A stretch of DNA of 64,000 bases from an uncultured Lachnospiraceae bacterium (GTDB taxonomy: Bacteria > Bacillota > Clostridia > Lachnospirales > Lachnospiraceae). The notes beneath the pieces are model-generated. The model ran no database searches, was not told the DNA's origin, and was given only the letters and a program-made list of their open reading frames with translations. Shown here piece by piece: positions 45,873-55,112 of the stretch; position 1 is the first letter of the stretch, and the number at the start of each line of letters is the position of its first letter. The DNA is taken from NCBI GenBank assembly GCA_946414885.1, contig CAMKQH010000023.1:1-64000 (forward strand), in the 5' to 3' direction. The position numbers were made by a program, and so were the translations under genes.

Positions 45873-48806
45873 ATGAACAAGAAAACAAAAAGGATTTGGA
45901 ACCGTTTGATCACCATGGTTCTGTGTGCTGCAATGGTTCTGGGCATCGTGCTTCAGTATGGGACGATCCAGACGCAGGCTGCAGGCGGTAAGAGGCTGGC
46001 AGGCTGTTCCCTTACGGTCAGTGAAGGCGCCATTGGCATGAACCTGTTCGTCAGCGGCCTCAGCGATGCGGAGGCGAGCCAATACAGGCTCGTGGTGGAT
46101 GGGGTTTCCCATGCTTTTTCGGAAAAGCAAAAAGACGGTTCCTATAGGGCAACGCATTTTGTGAGCCCGAGGAATATACCGAAGAAGCTTTCCATTGCGC
46201 TGTATTCCGGAAATACAAAGGTTGCGCTTGCCAATGAATCGGCTGAGAACGGCGTTCTTTTCTACTCCGTAAGCGACTATCTGAATAACCTGAAAAATGA
46301 GAATTCCCCCATGGGGCGTCTGGCAAAGTCGCTCTATGATTATGGCACCTGCGCGTATTATTATTTTAACGGTTACAATGAAATCCCGGGCGAGACTGGC
46401 GTTCAGATCAAGGACGTGGATCTTTCCGCGTATAAGATGAAAACAACCGAGAGCCTCATAAACGGCATCAGTTACGCCGGCAGCTGCCTTGTGCTTGGAG
46501 ATACCATTGCGATCCGCCACTATTTTGACGTTACGACAGAATTAGAGTCCCTGGTTCTTATCGTTGACGGCCAGGAAGTGGAAGCAAAACAGGATCCGAA
46601 TCTGGCATACCGTTATTACGTTGAGATCGACAACGTTCATGCCTGGGACATCGGATACGCCTATAAGCTTACCCTTGTCGCAAACAAGAGAAGATTTACC
46701 TTGTCTTACAGCGCACTGACCTATGCATACGTCGCGGAGAAAAACAACGTGGATCAAATGCTCAGTAATCTGGTAAAGAGCATTTACTGGTATAAGGTTG
46801 CGTTCGACGAGTGTTATGATTCCCAGGAGATTACGATCCCTTACGTTACTTACCGCATGTTTAACGCAAAGGGTGACGGCGTAACGGATGACTATGACGC
46901 GATCATCAGAACCCATGAATTTGCCAATAAGCATAATCTTCCCGTAAAGGCTGACGAGGGTGCGGTATATTACGTCGGTCACATGAACCCGAACACGCCC
47001 AAGGGCGCCCTGATCAAGACGGAAACGAATTGGGAAGGCGCGACGTTTGTGATCAATGACAAGACTATCGTGCGTTACGTGCGGGAATATGAAGTGAAGA
47101 CGAAGGACGGAATTAAGACTATGTCGGAAGTCGTTCTTGATTCGGGAGAATGCTTCCTCTTTACGGTGGAACCCAGCAAGGAGCGAGAGAGAAAGTTCTT
47201 TAACACGGGGAAGTATAACGACACCCTTGGACTTGATCCGGACCTCTCTGATTACAAGGAATTTCACGAGATGGAAGGGGATTATGCCACATATGATTCC
47301 AATGACCACGAAAAGGTAAAGACGCTCCTGAATAAGACGATTCTGCATACTACAATGCAACTGGAGACAACGCCTCAAAAGCAATTTAAGGAAAAGGCAC
47401 TCTACGTATTGCAGGACCAATATACGAGAAGGTGGGGCAGACACGGAAGCATGGCTGCCACGAAGGAAGAGGGAAGTCCTCAGATGGAAGTGGTCATCGT
47501 AAATACGGATGGGTCGATTGACGAGGCGACTCCGCTTCAGTGGGATTGGTACAAAATGGATTTCATATGGAAATATCCCATAGATGAGACTCTTCTGACG
47601 GTTAGCGGCGGTACGTTTATCACGGACGTGAATGATTCCAATGCCGGATCTTATATCAACAGAGGAATATCCATTGTCCGCTCCAACGTCTTAATGAAAG
47701 AAGTAAAGCATCTTCTGACGGGGGAAGATGCTCAGTTCAATGAAAAAAGCGAGGTCAAGAATTCGGAAACCGGCGAAGTGAAGTACTATGCAAGATTGGG
47801 CGCACCATATCAGGGATTTTTCCGCCTGGATCATTGTGCTTACGTTACGTTGCAGGAATGCGTTTTCTCCAACCACTTGCGCGTATTTAGCAAAGGGGAT
47901 AACACAAATGGTACGGCCCCTTACGATTATTACGCAGAGTTTGCGGCGGCGATCACGCTTGATTCATGTATATGCGCACCGGATCAAGATGATCCCACGG
48001 GCCCTGGGGATGAAACGGGAATCTTGGATGACTGGCGATGGGGAACCACGGGAACGAATTTCTGCAAACAGATTACGGTTCAGAACCATTGCTGGCTCAA
48101 CCGGATTGACGCACACCAGGGAACCTATAATCTGACCGTCAAGGATTCCGTAATGGGCACTCGCGGAATCGCGGCCGTTGGATTTGGAGAATTGGTGGTA
48201 GAAAACGTTTTGTCGTATGCCGATCACTTTATGACGTTGCGTAACGATTTTGGCAGTGCCTGGTATGGCAACGTGACCATCCGGAATAGCACTTGGGTTC
48301 TGAAAGAGAATAACTGGTCGCCCAGATTGTTTAATGCAAAATACGATCCTACGCTGCAGTATTTTTACGAACCGTTTGAGGAAGACGGCAAAACCTATTA
48401 TAGCATGATGCCGGAAAAGATAACGATTGACGGTTTTACCCTGGATACCAGTAAGGTGGAAAATGCGGCGGTATGTAACGGTGGTCTTGCGATCTACACG
48501 GACGTGTTGTCACCTGTTAAAGAATTAGTCGACGTTGACTACTTAAATGATCCCGAGAGGTACAAATTCCCCTTAAAGCCGACAACGGAAGTGGTAGTCC
48601 GGGGCCTTAAGGTGCTAAAAAGCAAGAACAACCCTGCCAAGGGATTTTTCGGCGTCAAAATACAGGCAGTGGATAATAAATACCACCATGAGCGTCTCTT
48701 CGAGAAATACAATGAGAATACGGGGAACTTCGAGCCATTCTACGTGGATTTTGACAAAACGAACTCGGAACACATGGTGGTTGAGATTGTTGATCCGGGT
48801 AACTAA
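45873..48806 (+). CDS. large secreted protein: shared N-terminal module plus pectate-lyase-like beta-helix (second copy)
   Basis: A 977-residue paralogue of the protein at 39530, alike along its whole length. The signal peptide ends IQTQAAGG, the N-terminal module is intact (GCSLTVSEGAIGMNLFVSGL, YDYGTCAYYYF, AGSCLVLGDTIAIRHYFDV), and MFNAKGDGVTDDYDAI opens the beta-helix. RLGAPYQGFFR, CAYVTL and the NHLRV segment recur in both copies and may mark a functional site. AGGAGAGGG precedes the ATG. The cluster ends at a 27-bp hairpin downstream. Confidence 0.78.
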   Translation: MNKKTKRIWNRLITMVLCAAMVLGIVLQYGTIQTQAAGGKRLAGCSLTVSEGAIGMNLFVSGLSDAEASQYRLVVDGVSHAFSEKQKDGSYRATHFVSPRNIPKKLSIALYSGNTKVALANESAENGVLFYSVSDYLNNLKNENSPMGRLAKSLYDYGTCAYYYFNGYNEIPGETGVQIKDVDLSAYKMKTTESLINGISYAGSCLVLGDTIAIRHYFDVTTELESLVLIVDGQEVEAKQDPNLAYRYYVEIDNVHAWDIGYAYKLTLVANKRRFTLSYSALTYAYVAEKNNVDQMLSNLVKSIYWYKVAFDECYDSQEITIPYVTYRMFNAKGDGVTDDYDAIIRTHEFANKHNLPVKADEGAVYYVGHMNPNTPKGALIKTETNWEGATFVINDKTIVRYVREYEVKTKDGIKTMSEVVLDSGECFLFTVEPSKERERKFFNTGKYNDTLGLDPDLSDYKEFHEMEGDYATYDSNDHEKVKTLLNKTILHTTMQLETTPQKQFKEKALYVLQDQYTRRWGRHGSMAATKEEGSPQMEVVIVNTDGSIDEATPLQWDWYKMDFIWKYPIDETLLTVSGGTFITDVNDSNAGSYINRGISIVRSNVLMKEVKHLLTGEDAQFNEKSEVKNSETGEVKYYARLGAPYQGFFRLDHCAYVTLQECVFSNHLRVFSKGDNTNGTAPYDYYAEFAAAITLDSCICAPDQDDPTGPGDETGILDDWRWGTTGTNFCKQITVQNHCWLNRIDAHQGTYNLTVKDSVMGTRGIAAVGFGELVVENVLSYADHFMTLRNDFGSAWYGNVTIRNSTWVLKENNWSPRLFNAKYDPTLQYFYEPFEEDGKTYYSMMPEKITIDGFTLDTSKVENAAVCNGGLAIYTDVLSPVKELVDVDYLNDPERYKFPLKPTTEVVVRGLKVLKSKNNPAKGFFGVKIQAVDNKYHHERLFEKYNENTGNFEPFYVDFDKTNSEHMVVEIVDPGN

Positions 48807-48829
48807 TATAGCCATTTTCATCAACTTGT

Positions 48830-48891
48830 CGCCATAGATAAAAGGGGGCCGGTCAGAAATTATTCTGGCCGGCCCTCTTTTATCTATGGCG
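48830..48891. terminator. very long inverted repeat, likely bidirectional terminator
   Basis: Two arms of about 28 bp pair almost perfectly around ATTA; the outer part is CGCCATAGATAAAAG and the inner part GGGCCGG. T residues within and after the stem allow termination on either strand. It is much longer than the other terminators here. Confidence 0.75.
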
Positions 48892-48942
48892 AGTTAAGGA
48901 TCAATTGCTGCGGTTGGCTTGGACGTTGCCCGTGCGGACGGA

Positions 48943-48971
48943 TTGACGAGATTGCGGGCTTGGTTTATAAT
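48943..48971 (+). promoter_or_regulatory. consensus vegetative promoter
   Basis: TTGACG (48943-48948), 17-bp spacer, TATAAT (48966-48971), 62 bp before the zinc-ribbon protein gene. Confidence 0.8.
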
Positions 48972-49033
48972 ATATATCGTTGCATGTTTTTAGAATTTTT
49001 AGAGATTTATGGAAATAGGGATGGAGAAAAAAT

Positions 49034-51010
49034 ATGTTTTGCACGGAATGTGGAACCCAAATAGAAGATGATGCATTGTTCTGCCCGAACTGTGGCGCAA
49101 AGATCGCTCAGGAGGCAGCAGCACCCAAGGCAGAAGAGCCCAAGGCAGTAACACCGGCACCGCAGCCGGTGGCAGAAGCACCCAAGGCAGCGACGACACC
49201 TGCGCCGCAACCGGCAGCGCCTGCATCCAAGCCAGTAGCGCCTGCGCCGCAGCCGGAAGCACCTGCGCCTAAGCCGGAGGAACCGCCCAAGAAGAGCCAC
49301 GCTTTACTCATCGCGGTGATCTGTCTCGTCGTATTTTTGCTACTTTTGATCGTAGTCTGCGGGATCGCCCTGGCAAAGTATTGGAACGGCGTTTCTGAAA
49401 AGAAAGAGAAGGCACAAGTGAGCAGGGATTATGAAGAGGTACCGATTGAGGAGCCTGTCCAAATCTTGCCCAGTGAATCCGAGGCAACGCCTGAGCCCAC
49501 CGCAGAACCTACCGCTAAACCCACGGCGACGCCCGAGCCCACCGTAGCGCCTACGGCAACGCCCGAGTCAACCATGAGTCCTGAGGAGGCATTCAGCAAA
49601 CAGGAAGAAAAGCTGATTGCAGAATCTTCTAGGATCCAGATTGCGACTGCTTATAGGGCGCCTTACGTCAGCGTGGATGAGTGGTATGGGCCTGCAAGCC
49701 AATTTGACCGCAACGTCAAAGGGGTGATCAAGACCTTGCTCCGTGACTTTGATGGCGATGGCGCGGAAGAAATGCTGGTGATCCGCGTTAACGAAGGTTC
49801 CTTGGAATACGAGGTTTATGAATTCGATGGCAAGGAAGTCCGCTTGGGGGCCAGCTACAATACCTTACGCAAGAATCAGGATATGGCGCTGTTTGACAAA
49901 AACGATCAGATGAATTTGAACGTTTATCTGTATTCGCATGACGGACGTCAATTCCTGATCGAACGGTTTGACGCATGCAGGGATTGGGAAACCGACTATG
50001 ACGGCAAGTATCTTGGCATTCTTTTTTATGGCAACGGGAGCTTGATTTCCTTATATTCCAATTATTGTACTGGAATGGATGAACAATCTTTTGAAATAAG
50101 CGAAGAGGACGCTTTGCTTCTTCTTGAGCTTGGATTGACAAATACCGCAGCGAATTACAGGCTTGTGGGGGATCCTTTATCAATGGAGGACGGTCTTGAG
50201 GAAATTCTTTTTGTTGTGGCAGCGCGCTCGGAGGAACAGATTCTTCGTGATCAGGAAACGTATGATCCGGAGGAGGGGAACGTGGCTGACTTAAGCGGTG
50301 TTTCCTATTATTTCTTCAACAAAGAAAGCGAATACGGTAAAGATGACGAGCTTCTTTCCGTGGACTGGCTTCCTTTGGAAGGAGACTATTTGACCGGTTA
50401 TTTGGTCCAAAGGAATGACCATAGCATTGCAAATACGGAGGAATTAGGCGGGATCATCAATTATTGTGATCACGTTTCGTTCAAGGATCAGGGTGACGGG
50501 ACGCTGGCTGCCTGGCTGAATGAACAAGCGGAAAATGCCGTCAGCAAGTATGACGGTGACGCCGTTCTGAAAAGCCTGAAAGAGGAGTACGAAGGTAAGG
50601 CTGAAAGACCTTATCCCGAGGAGGTATATATTTTCCAGCCGCTTGATTGTGTGACGGTTTATGCGGAAGGAGCCTGCGTGAGCGTTGGATTTGAATGGGA
50701 TTGGTATATGGGCGGCGTGCACAATGCCGGCGGATTTGGCCTGAATTGCAATCTGGAAGAAAAGCGTGAGATCACGCTTGAAGAACTTTTGGGCAAGGAC
50801 GCGGATGAGGTACGCTCAATGGTTGCCCAGGGGATCAGCAATGCGGTTCAAATGGAAGACAACGAGGTATTTAAGACTAAGATCGATAAGTACTTGTCAG
50901 ACTACGGTAAATATGCCTTCTGGTTTGATCAGAATACCGTTTACGTGATGTTTGAATCCTATAGCCTTGACATGGGCGGCGGCGCCATTTTGGTTGAACT
51001 CGCACGTTAA
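49034..51010 (+). CDS. zinc-ribbon membrane protein with RsiV/DUF3298-like C-terminus
   Basis: A 658-residue protein. A CxxC...CxxC zinc ribbon (CTECG...CPNCG, residues 3-21) is followed by a Pro/Ala-rich linker, a transmembrane helix (about 95-120), an extracellular Pro/Thr/Glu-rich stalk with PTAEPTAKPTATPEPT repeats, a segment with a calcium-loop-like DFDGDGAEE, and a C-terminal domain (WYMGGVHNAGGFGLN, then ITLEELLGKDADEV) resembling DUF3298/RsiV. The architecture suggests an envelope sensor whose cytoplasmic ribbon contacts a partner. GGATGGAG precedes the ATG. Confidence 0.72.
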   Translation: MFCTECGTQIEDDALFCPNCGAKIAQEAAAPKAEEPKAVTPAPQPVAEAPKAATTPAPQPAAPASKPVAPAPQPEAPAPKPEEPPKKSHALLIAVICLVVFLLLLIVVCGIALAKYWNGVSEKKEKAQVSRDYEEVPIEEPVQILPSESEATPEPTAEPTAKPTATPEPTVAPTATPESTMSPEEAFSKQEEKLIAESSRIQIATAYRAPYVSVDEWYGPASQFDRNVKGVIKTLLRDFDGDGAEEMLVIRVNEGSLEYEVYEFDGKEVRLGASYNTLRKNQDMALFDKNDQMNLNVYLYSHDGRQFLIERFDACRDWETDYDGKYLGILFYGNGSLISLYSNYCTGMDEQSFEISEEDALLLLELGLTNTAANYRLVGDPLSMEDGLEEILFVVAARSEEQILRDQETYDPEEGNVADLSGVSYYFFNKESEYGKDDELLSVDWLPLEGDYLTGYLVQRNDHSIANTEELGGIINYCDHVSFKDQGDGTLAAWLNEQAENAVSKYDGDAVLKSLKEEYEGKAERPYPEEVYIFQPLDCVTVYAEGACVSVGFEWDWYMGGVHNAGGFGLNCNLEEKREITLEELLGKDADEVRSMVAQGISNAVQMEDNEVFKTKIDKYLSDYGKYAFWFDQNTVYVMFESYSLDMGGGAILVELAR

Positions 51011-51076
51011 ATACAAAATTCCATGTGAAGGGTTATAATAGTCTCAGAATACTAGATTAGGAAAGGCAGTCAGTCT

Positions 51077-52468
51077 ATGAAAGTGATCATTGTAGGTGCC
51101 AGTAAGGTTGGACACGCGCTGGCGAGACACATTTGTGAAGAGGGATATGACTTGGTGGTGATCGATCGGAATGCCGATTGCATTGATGCCATCACGGATG
51201 CTTTTGACTGTAACGGATTCGTTGGAAACGGCAGCAGTCCCGAGCTTTTGAAGAAGGCGGGGATCGATTCAACAACCGTTCTTGTGGCGGTGACGAAGGA
51301 TGACGAGACCAACATTCTTTGCTGCAGCGTTGCAAAAAAGCTGGGCGTAAAGCGTACCATTGCTGCCGTGCGCGGTCCGGAGTATGCAGAGGATAAGGAT
51401 TTCTTTGGCCAAAATATGGGGGTTGACATGATGATCAATCCCGACAGGGCGGCGGCAAATGAAGGAAACAAGATGATCCGTTATGCCGAGACGGTGGAGC
51501 TTGAGAAGTTTGGTGACGGTAACGTACACGTTGCCACCGTGGAGATCACGAAGGATAACATTCTGGCTGGCGTACAGATGCCGCAGGTGCATGAACGTCT
51601 GGGCGCGCAGATCTTGATCTGTGCCATCGACCGCGGAGGAAAGATCTTCACGCCGAAAGGTCAGCATGACATCCGCGTCGGTGACAAGATCACCTTTGCA
51701 GCCGTTGGCGAAGAGATGGACAAGGCGCTGGTCCAGTTTGGCATCATTGAGAAGATTTTGAAGAAGGCCGTGATCGTTGGCGCCGGCAAGGTTGGATACT
51801 ATCTTGTCGGAATACTGTTGCATCAGGGCGTGAACGTCACGCTGATCGACATGGATGCGGAGAAGTGCAGAAAGACCTTGAACCGTTATCCCAAGGCTAA
51901 CGTCATCCAGGGTGACGGCACGGATTCCGTATTGATGGAAAAGGAACTGAAGAATGCGGATGCATGCGTTGCCTGTACGGGAAATGATGAAGAGAACCTG
52001 ATCATTTCCATGTTTGCGAAGTCCTTTGGACTGGACCGCATTGCCGCCGTGATCGATAATTACAATTACGAGGTTATGCTGAAGCGAAGCGGCATTAATC
52101 ACATTTTCTCCACGCAGGACGTGGCGCTCATTGACGTGATCAAGGATGCAAGACTTCTTGCAACTGCCGGGGACAATGAAAATGACAATAACGTCATGAA
52201 ATGGCTCTATACCTTGAATGACGGAAGGATTGAGGCAGCAGAGTTTGAGATTGGAAAGGATTTTGCCTATCTTGAAGTTCCCTTTAAGGAGAAGCAGTTC
52301 CAGCTGAAGGCTGGCATTCTGATCGCCGTAATCATGCGGGGAGATGAGGTCATCGTGCCTGACGGCAATTCGTGCATCAAGGAGGGAGATCACGTGATCG
52401 TGGTGTCTGCAGAGCACAAGATTGCAAGACTTTCTGACATTTTCGCAAAAGGAATAAAGGAGAACTAA
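51077..52468 (+). CDS. trkA: TrkA-type potassium regulatory protein
   Basis: A 463-residue cytoplasmic protein made of two tandem RCK units, each with a Rossmann NAD-binding domain (IIVGASKVGHALARH and VIVGAGKVGYYLVG) and a TrkA-C domain. Such proteins gate potassium uptake systems in response to nucleotide. No TrkH/KtrB channel gene is present; instead a CPA1 antiporter begins three bases after its stop, so it may regulate that antiporter. Confidence 0.88.
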   Translation: MKVIIVGASKVGHALARHICEEGYDLVVIDRNADCIDAITDAFDCNGFVGNGSSPELLKKAGIDSTTVLVAVTKDDETNILCCSVAKKLGVKRTIAAVRGPEYAEDKDFFGQNMGVDMMINPDRAAANEGNKMIRYAETVELEKFGDGNVHVATVEITKDNILAGVQMPQVHERLGAQILICAIDRGGKIFTPKGQHDIRVGDKITFAAVGEEMDKALVQFGIIEKILKKAVIVGAGKVGYYLVGILLHQGVNVTLIDMDAEKCRKTLNRYPKANVIQGDGTDSVLMEKELKNADACVACTGNDEENLIISMFAKSFGLDRIAAVIDNYNYEVMLKRSGINHIFSTQDVALIDVIKDARLLATAGDNENDNNVMKWLYTLNDGRIEAAEFEIGKDFAYLEVPFKEKQFQLKAGILIAVIMRGDEVIVPDGNSCIKEGDHVIVVSAEHKIARLSDIFAKGIKEN

Positions 52469-52471
52469 ACC

Positions 52472-53752
52472 ATGGAACACGTGTTGGCAACGTTACTGCT
52501 CATCTTGTTCCTGGTGGTGTTTATCTCCATCTTGAATGAGAGAACCGTAAAAATATCAAATGACGTCGCGCTGGTGTTATTTTCCTTCCTGATCGCAGCG
52601 GTGCTGAAGATCATGGAAGTGACGGGTCTGATGCATTTTGAGGGCACGATCGTCGGAAGCATCGAGAACATGAATTTCCAGGAATTCCTGATGGATGGCA
52701 TTCTCTGCTTCATGTTGTTCTCGGGCGCGAGCGGCGTAAATTTCAATCGTTTTGTGAAGAACATCAAGTCCATCAGTCTTCTTGCACTGCTTTCCACGGT
52801 GCTGTCGTCGTTTATTTACGGCGGCATCTTTTACCTGCTGAATCTGGCGCTTGGGCTTGGATTTAGCATTTGGCTGTGCATTCTTTTGGGATGTATCGTT
52901 TCGCCGACGGATCCGATCGCGGCGACCAGCATTCTGAAAAAGGCGGGCCTTTCCAAGAACGTGTCGACCGTCATCGAGGGAGAATCCCTTTTCAATGACG
53001 GCACGGGCGTTGCCGTGTTTGTCGCCATTAAGAACATTGTAAACGATGTGTCGGACTTGAGCTTTCCCGTGCTGATGGCGAAGGAGCTTTTGGGGGCCAT
53101 TGTCATTGCACTGACCTTGTCCTTCCTCATGTTTAAGCTTCTCCGCGCGACGAACAATCCCATGCTGCATATCTTGATCAGTCTTCTCGACGTGACGGCT
53201 GCATACGTGATCTGCGAGGAGCTTGGTTGCTCCGGCGTCATTGCTTCCGTGGTCTGCGGTATTTACTTCTCAAGAATGATGGCGAAGCACGAAGCGTGGC
53301 ACAAGGTGGTGGATCCGAAGGAGTGGTACGAGGATTTCTGGCACATTGCGGACACGCTGTTTAACAGTATTCTCTTTATCCTGATCGGTTTTGCGGTACT
53401 GAACCTGCCGCATCATGAATTTATCATTCTGCTGGTACTTGCGGCGATCGTGATCAATGCGGTTGCAAGATTCCTCGGCGTTGGCATCTCCGCGCTGATC
53501 ATCGGAAAGAAAAAGATCCCGAACCGCTACAGCACGAAGGAGTTTACGACGCTGATGACCTGGAGCGCGTTAAAGGGCGGCCTTTCCCTGGCGCTTGCCC
53601 TGAGTACAAAGGAATTTCTCCCGGAGACAAGCTATCACGTGGTGCTGATCGTGACCAGCGTGACCATGTACTTTACGATCGTCGTCCAAGGTCTGACGAC
53701 GCAAAAGGTCTTTGCTATGGTGGAGAAATGGAAGGCAAAGCGCATCGCCTGA
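52472..53752 (+). CDS. CPA1 family cation:proton antiporter
   Basis: A 426-residue membrane protein with about twelve helices. SPTDPIAATSILKKAG and EGESLFNDGTGVAVF are the conserved NhaP/NHE segments, the latter with the ion-binding ND pair. It exchanges Na+ or K+ for H+. It is translated right after trkA, so a TrkA-controlled K+/H+ exchange unit is likely. It has no C-terminal regulatory domain of its own, which agrees with regulation by a separate RCK protein. Confidence 0.88.
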   Translation: MEHVLATLLLILFLVVFISILNERTVKISNDVALVLFSFLIAAVLKIMEVTGLMHFEGTIVGSIENMNFQEFLMDGILCFMLFSGASGVNFNRFVKNIKSISLLALLSTVLSSFIYGGIFYLLNLALGLGFSIWLCILLGCIVSPTDPIAATSILKKAGLSKNVSTVIEGESLFNDGTGVAVFVAIKNIVNDVSDLSFPVLMAKELLGAIVIALTLSFLMFKLLRATNNPMLHILISLLDVTAAYVICEELGCSGVIASVVCGIYFSRMMAKHEAWHKVVDPKEWYEDFWHIADTLFNSILFILIGFAVLNLPHHEFIILLVLAAIVINAVARFLGVGISALIIGKKKIPNRYSTKEFTTLMTWSALKGGLSLALALSTKEFLPETSYHVVLIVTSVTMYFTIVVQGLTTQKVFAMVEKWKAKRIA

Positions 53753-53780
53753 AAAACTTTAGAAAAAATCACATAGGGTC

Positions 53781-53809
53781 TTGCAAAGATTTTCAATTTA
53801 TGGTATCAT
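53781..53809 (+). promoter_or_regulatory. promoter of the rpsF-ssb-rpsR operon
   Basis: TTGCAA (53781-53786), 17-bp spacer, TATCAT (53804-53809). Confidence 0.7.
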
Positions 53810-53836
53810 GTCAATTTGTGATATATTAATTTCCTT

Positions 53837-53855
53837 GCTCACCCCAGAGGTGGGC
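53837..53855 (+). promoter_or_regulatory. leader hairpin before rpsF
   Basis: GCTCACC pairs with GGTGGGC (one G-U) around CCAGA in the 5' leader. Many bacteria have an S6/S18-binding leader here that autoregulates the operon; whether this hairpin is that element I cannot decide by eye. Confidence 0.4.
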
Positions 53856-53881
53856 CAGAGACCAAAAGGAGGTAACTAACT

Positions 53882-54172
53882 ATGAACAAGTACGAATTGT
53901 GCGTTGTGGTTAACGCTAACATCGAAGATGACGCAAGAGCAAAAGTTGTTGACAAGTGCAAAGCTTACGTCGAGAGATTTGGCGGTACCATCACCGAAGT
54001 GGATGATTGGGGCAAGAAGAAGCTTGCTTACGAGATCCAGAAGATGAAGGAGGCTTTCTACTACTTCATCAGATTCGATGCACCCGCTACTGCTCCCGCT
54101 GAGCTCGAGAGCCGCGTTCGCATCATGGATGGCGTCATCAGATACTTAGTCGTTAGACAGGATGAGGCATAA
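53882..54172 (+). CDS. rpsF: 30S ribosomal protein S6
   Basis: The 96-residue S6 binds the central domain of 16S rRNA as a dimer with S18. It has typical S6 sequence (MNKYELCVVVNANIEDDARA, then GGTITEVDDWGKKKLAYEI), and lies in the standard order rpsF-ssb-rpsR with 19 bp to ssb. AAAAGGAGG precedes the ATG. Confidence 0.97.
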   Translation: MNKYELCVVVNANIEDDARAKVVDKCKAYVERFGGTITEVDDWGKKKLAYEIQKMKEAFYYFIRFDAPATAPAELESRVRIMDGVIRYLVVRQDEA

Positions 54173-54191
54173 TTAGAAAGCGAGAAGAAAT

Positions 54192-54668
54192 ATGAATAAA
54201 GTTATTCTTATGGGTAGACTTACAAGGGATCCCGAGGTGAGATATTCCCAGGGTGCAACTCCCACCGCCGTGGCACGGTTTTCCGTAGCCGTAGACAGAA
54301 GATTTAAGCGTGATGGTGAGCCAGACGCGGATTTCTTCAACTGCACTTGCTTTGGAAAGCAGGGTGAGTTTGTGGAGAAGTATCTCCACAAGGGTACGAA
54401 GGTTGTTCTGAGCGGAAGAATCCAGAACGACAATTATACCAACAAAGAAGGCCAACAAGTTTATGGCGTTCGCATCATGGTGGATGAGATTGAGTTTGCA
54501 GAGAGCAAAAACGCTGCCGGAAACGGGGACAACGGTTACAATAATAACGGCGGCAATTATGGTAACAACAATTACGGCGGCGGCCGCAGCCAGGCAGCTC
54601 CCAGCGGAGCAGGCGACGGCTTCATGAACATTCCTGACGGAATCGATGAGGAACTGCCGTTCAACTAA
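54192..54668 (+). CDS. ssb: single-stranded DNA-binding protein
   Basis: A 158-residue SSB: an OB-fold of about 105 residues (MNKVILMGRLTRDPEVRYSQ), a Gly/Asn-rich linker, and an acidic tip. The tip reads DGIDEELPFN: one Asn follows the Pro-Phe that normally ends SSB. In E. coli the terminal Phe carboxylate is held by partner proteins, so the additional residue is notable. It lies between rpsF and rpsR in the usual operon. Confidence 0.96.
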   Translation: MNKVILMGRLTRDPEVRYSQGATPTAVARFSVAVDRRFKRDGEPDADFFNCTCFGKQGEFVEKYLHKGTKVVLSGRIQNDNYTNKEGQQVYGVRIMVDEIEFAESKNAAGNGDNGYNNNGGNYGNNNYGGGRSQAAPSGAGDGFMNIPDGIDEELPFN

Positions 54669-54702
54669 CGTTTGATGATCATTTTCAGAAGGAGGCATTA
54701 AG

Positions 54703-54969
54703 ATGGCTTTTACTAAGACAGCTGAGAAGTCCGATTCCCCTATGAGAAGAAAGGGCGGAATCCGTAGAAGAAAAAAGGTTTGTGTATTCTGTGGTAAGGA
54801 TAATGCAATTGATTACAAGGACGCAAATAAGCTGAAGAGATACGTATCCGAGAGAGGTAAGATCCTTCCTCGCCGCATCACCGGCAACTGCGCTAAGCAT
54901 CAGAGAGCTCTGACCGTAGCAATCAAGAGAGCCCGCCACGTGGCAATCATGCCTTACGTACAGGATTAA
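54703..54969 (+). CDS. rpsR: 30S ribosomal protein S18
   Basis: The 88-residue partner of S6. [21 protein letters not shown] and [23 protein letters not shown] are classical, and the CxxC plus later Cys and His suggest the zinc-binding (C+) form. It ends the operon. Confidence 0.97.
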   Translation: MAFTKTAEKSDSPMRRKGGIRRRKKVCVFCGKDNAIDYKDANKLKRYVSERGKILPRRITGNCAKHQRALTVAIKRARHVAIMPYVQD

Positions 54970-54994
54970 TCCTAACGCGATAAAAAGCAAATGG

Positions 54995-55033
54995 ACACCT
55001 TCTGAAATTTGATTTCGGAAGGTGTTTTCTTTT
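54995..55033 (+). terminator. rho-independent terminator after rpsR
   Basis: ACACCTTC pairs with GAAGGTGT, extended inside by GAAAT/ATTTC, and is followed by TTTTCTTTT. Confidence 0.85.
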
Positions 55034-55112
55034 CCTTGCATTTGCCGCAGGCATCACGTATAATTTTGGCAATGACGGTTATGATCTTTAAAGGGATGAA
55101 AGGAAGAAAAAC

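Noticed and set aside
51269..52480. 403-residue minus-strand reading frame opposite trkA
   Set aside because: It is a codon-bias shadow of a well-recognised TrkA gene.
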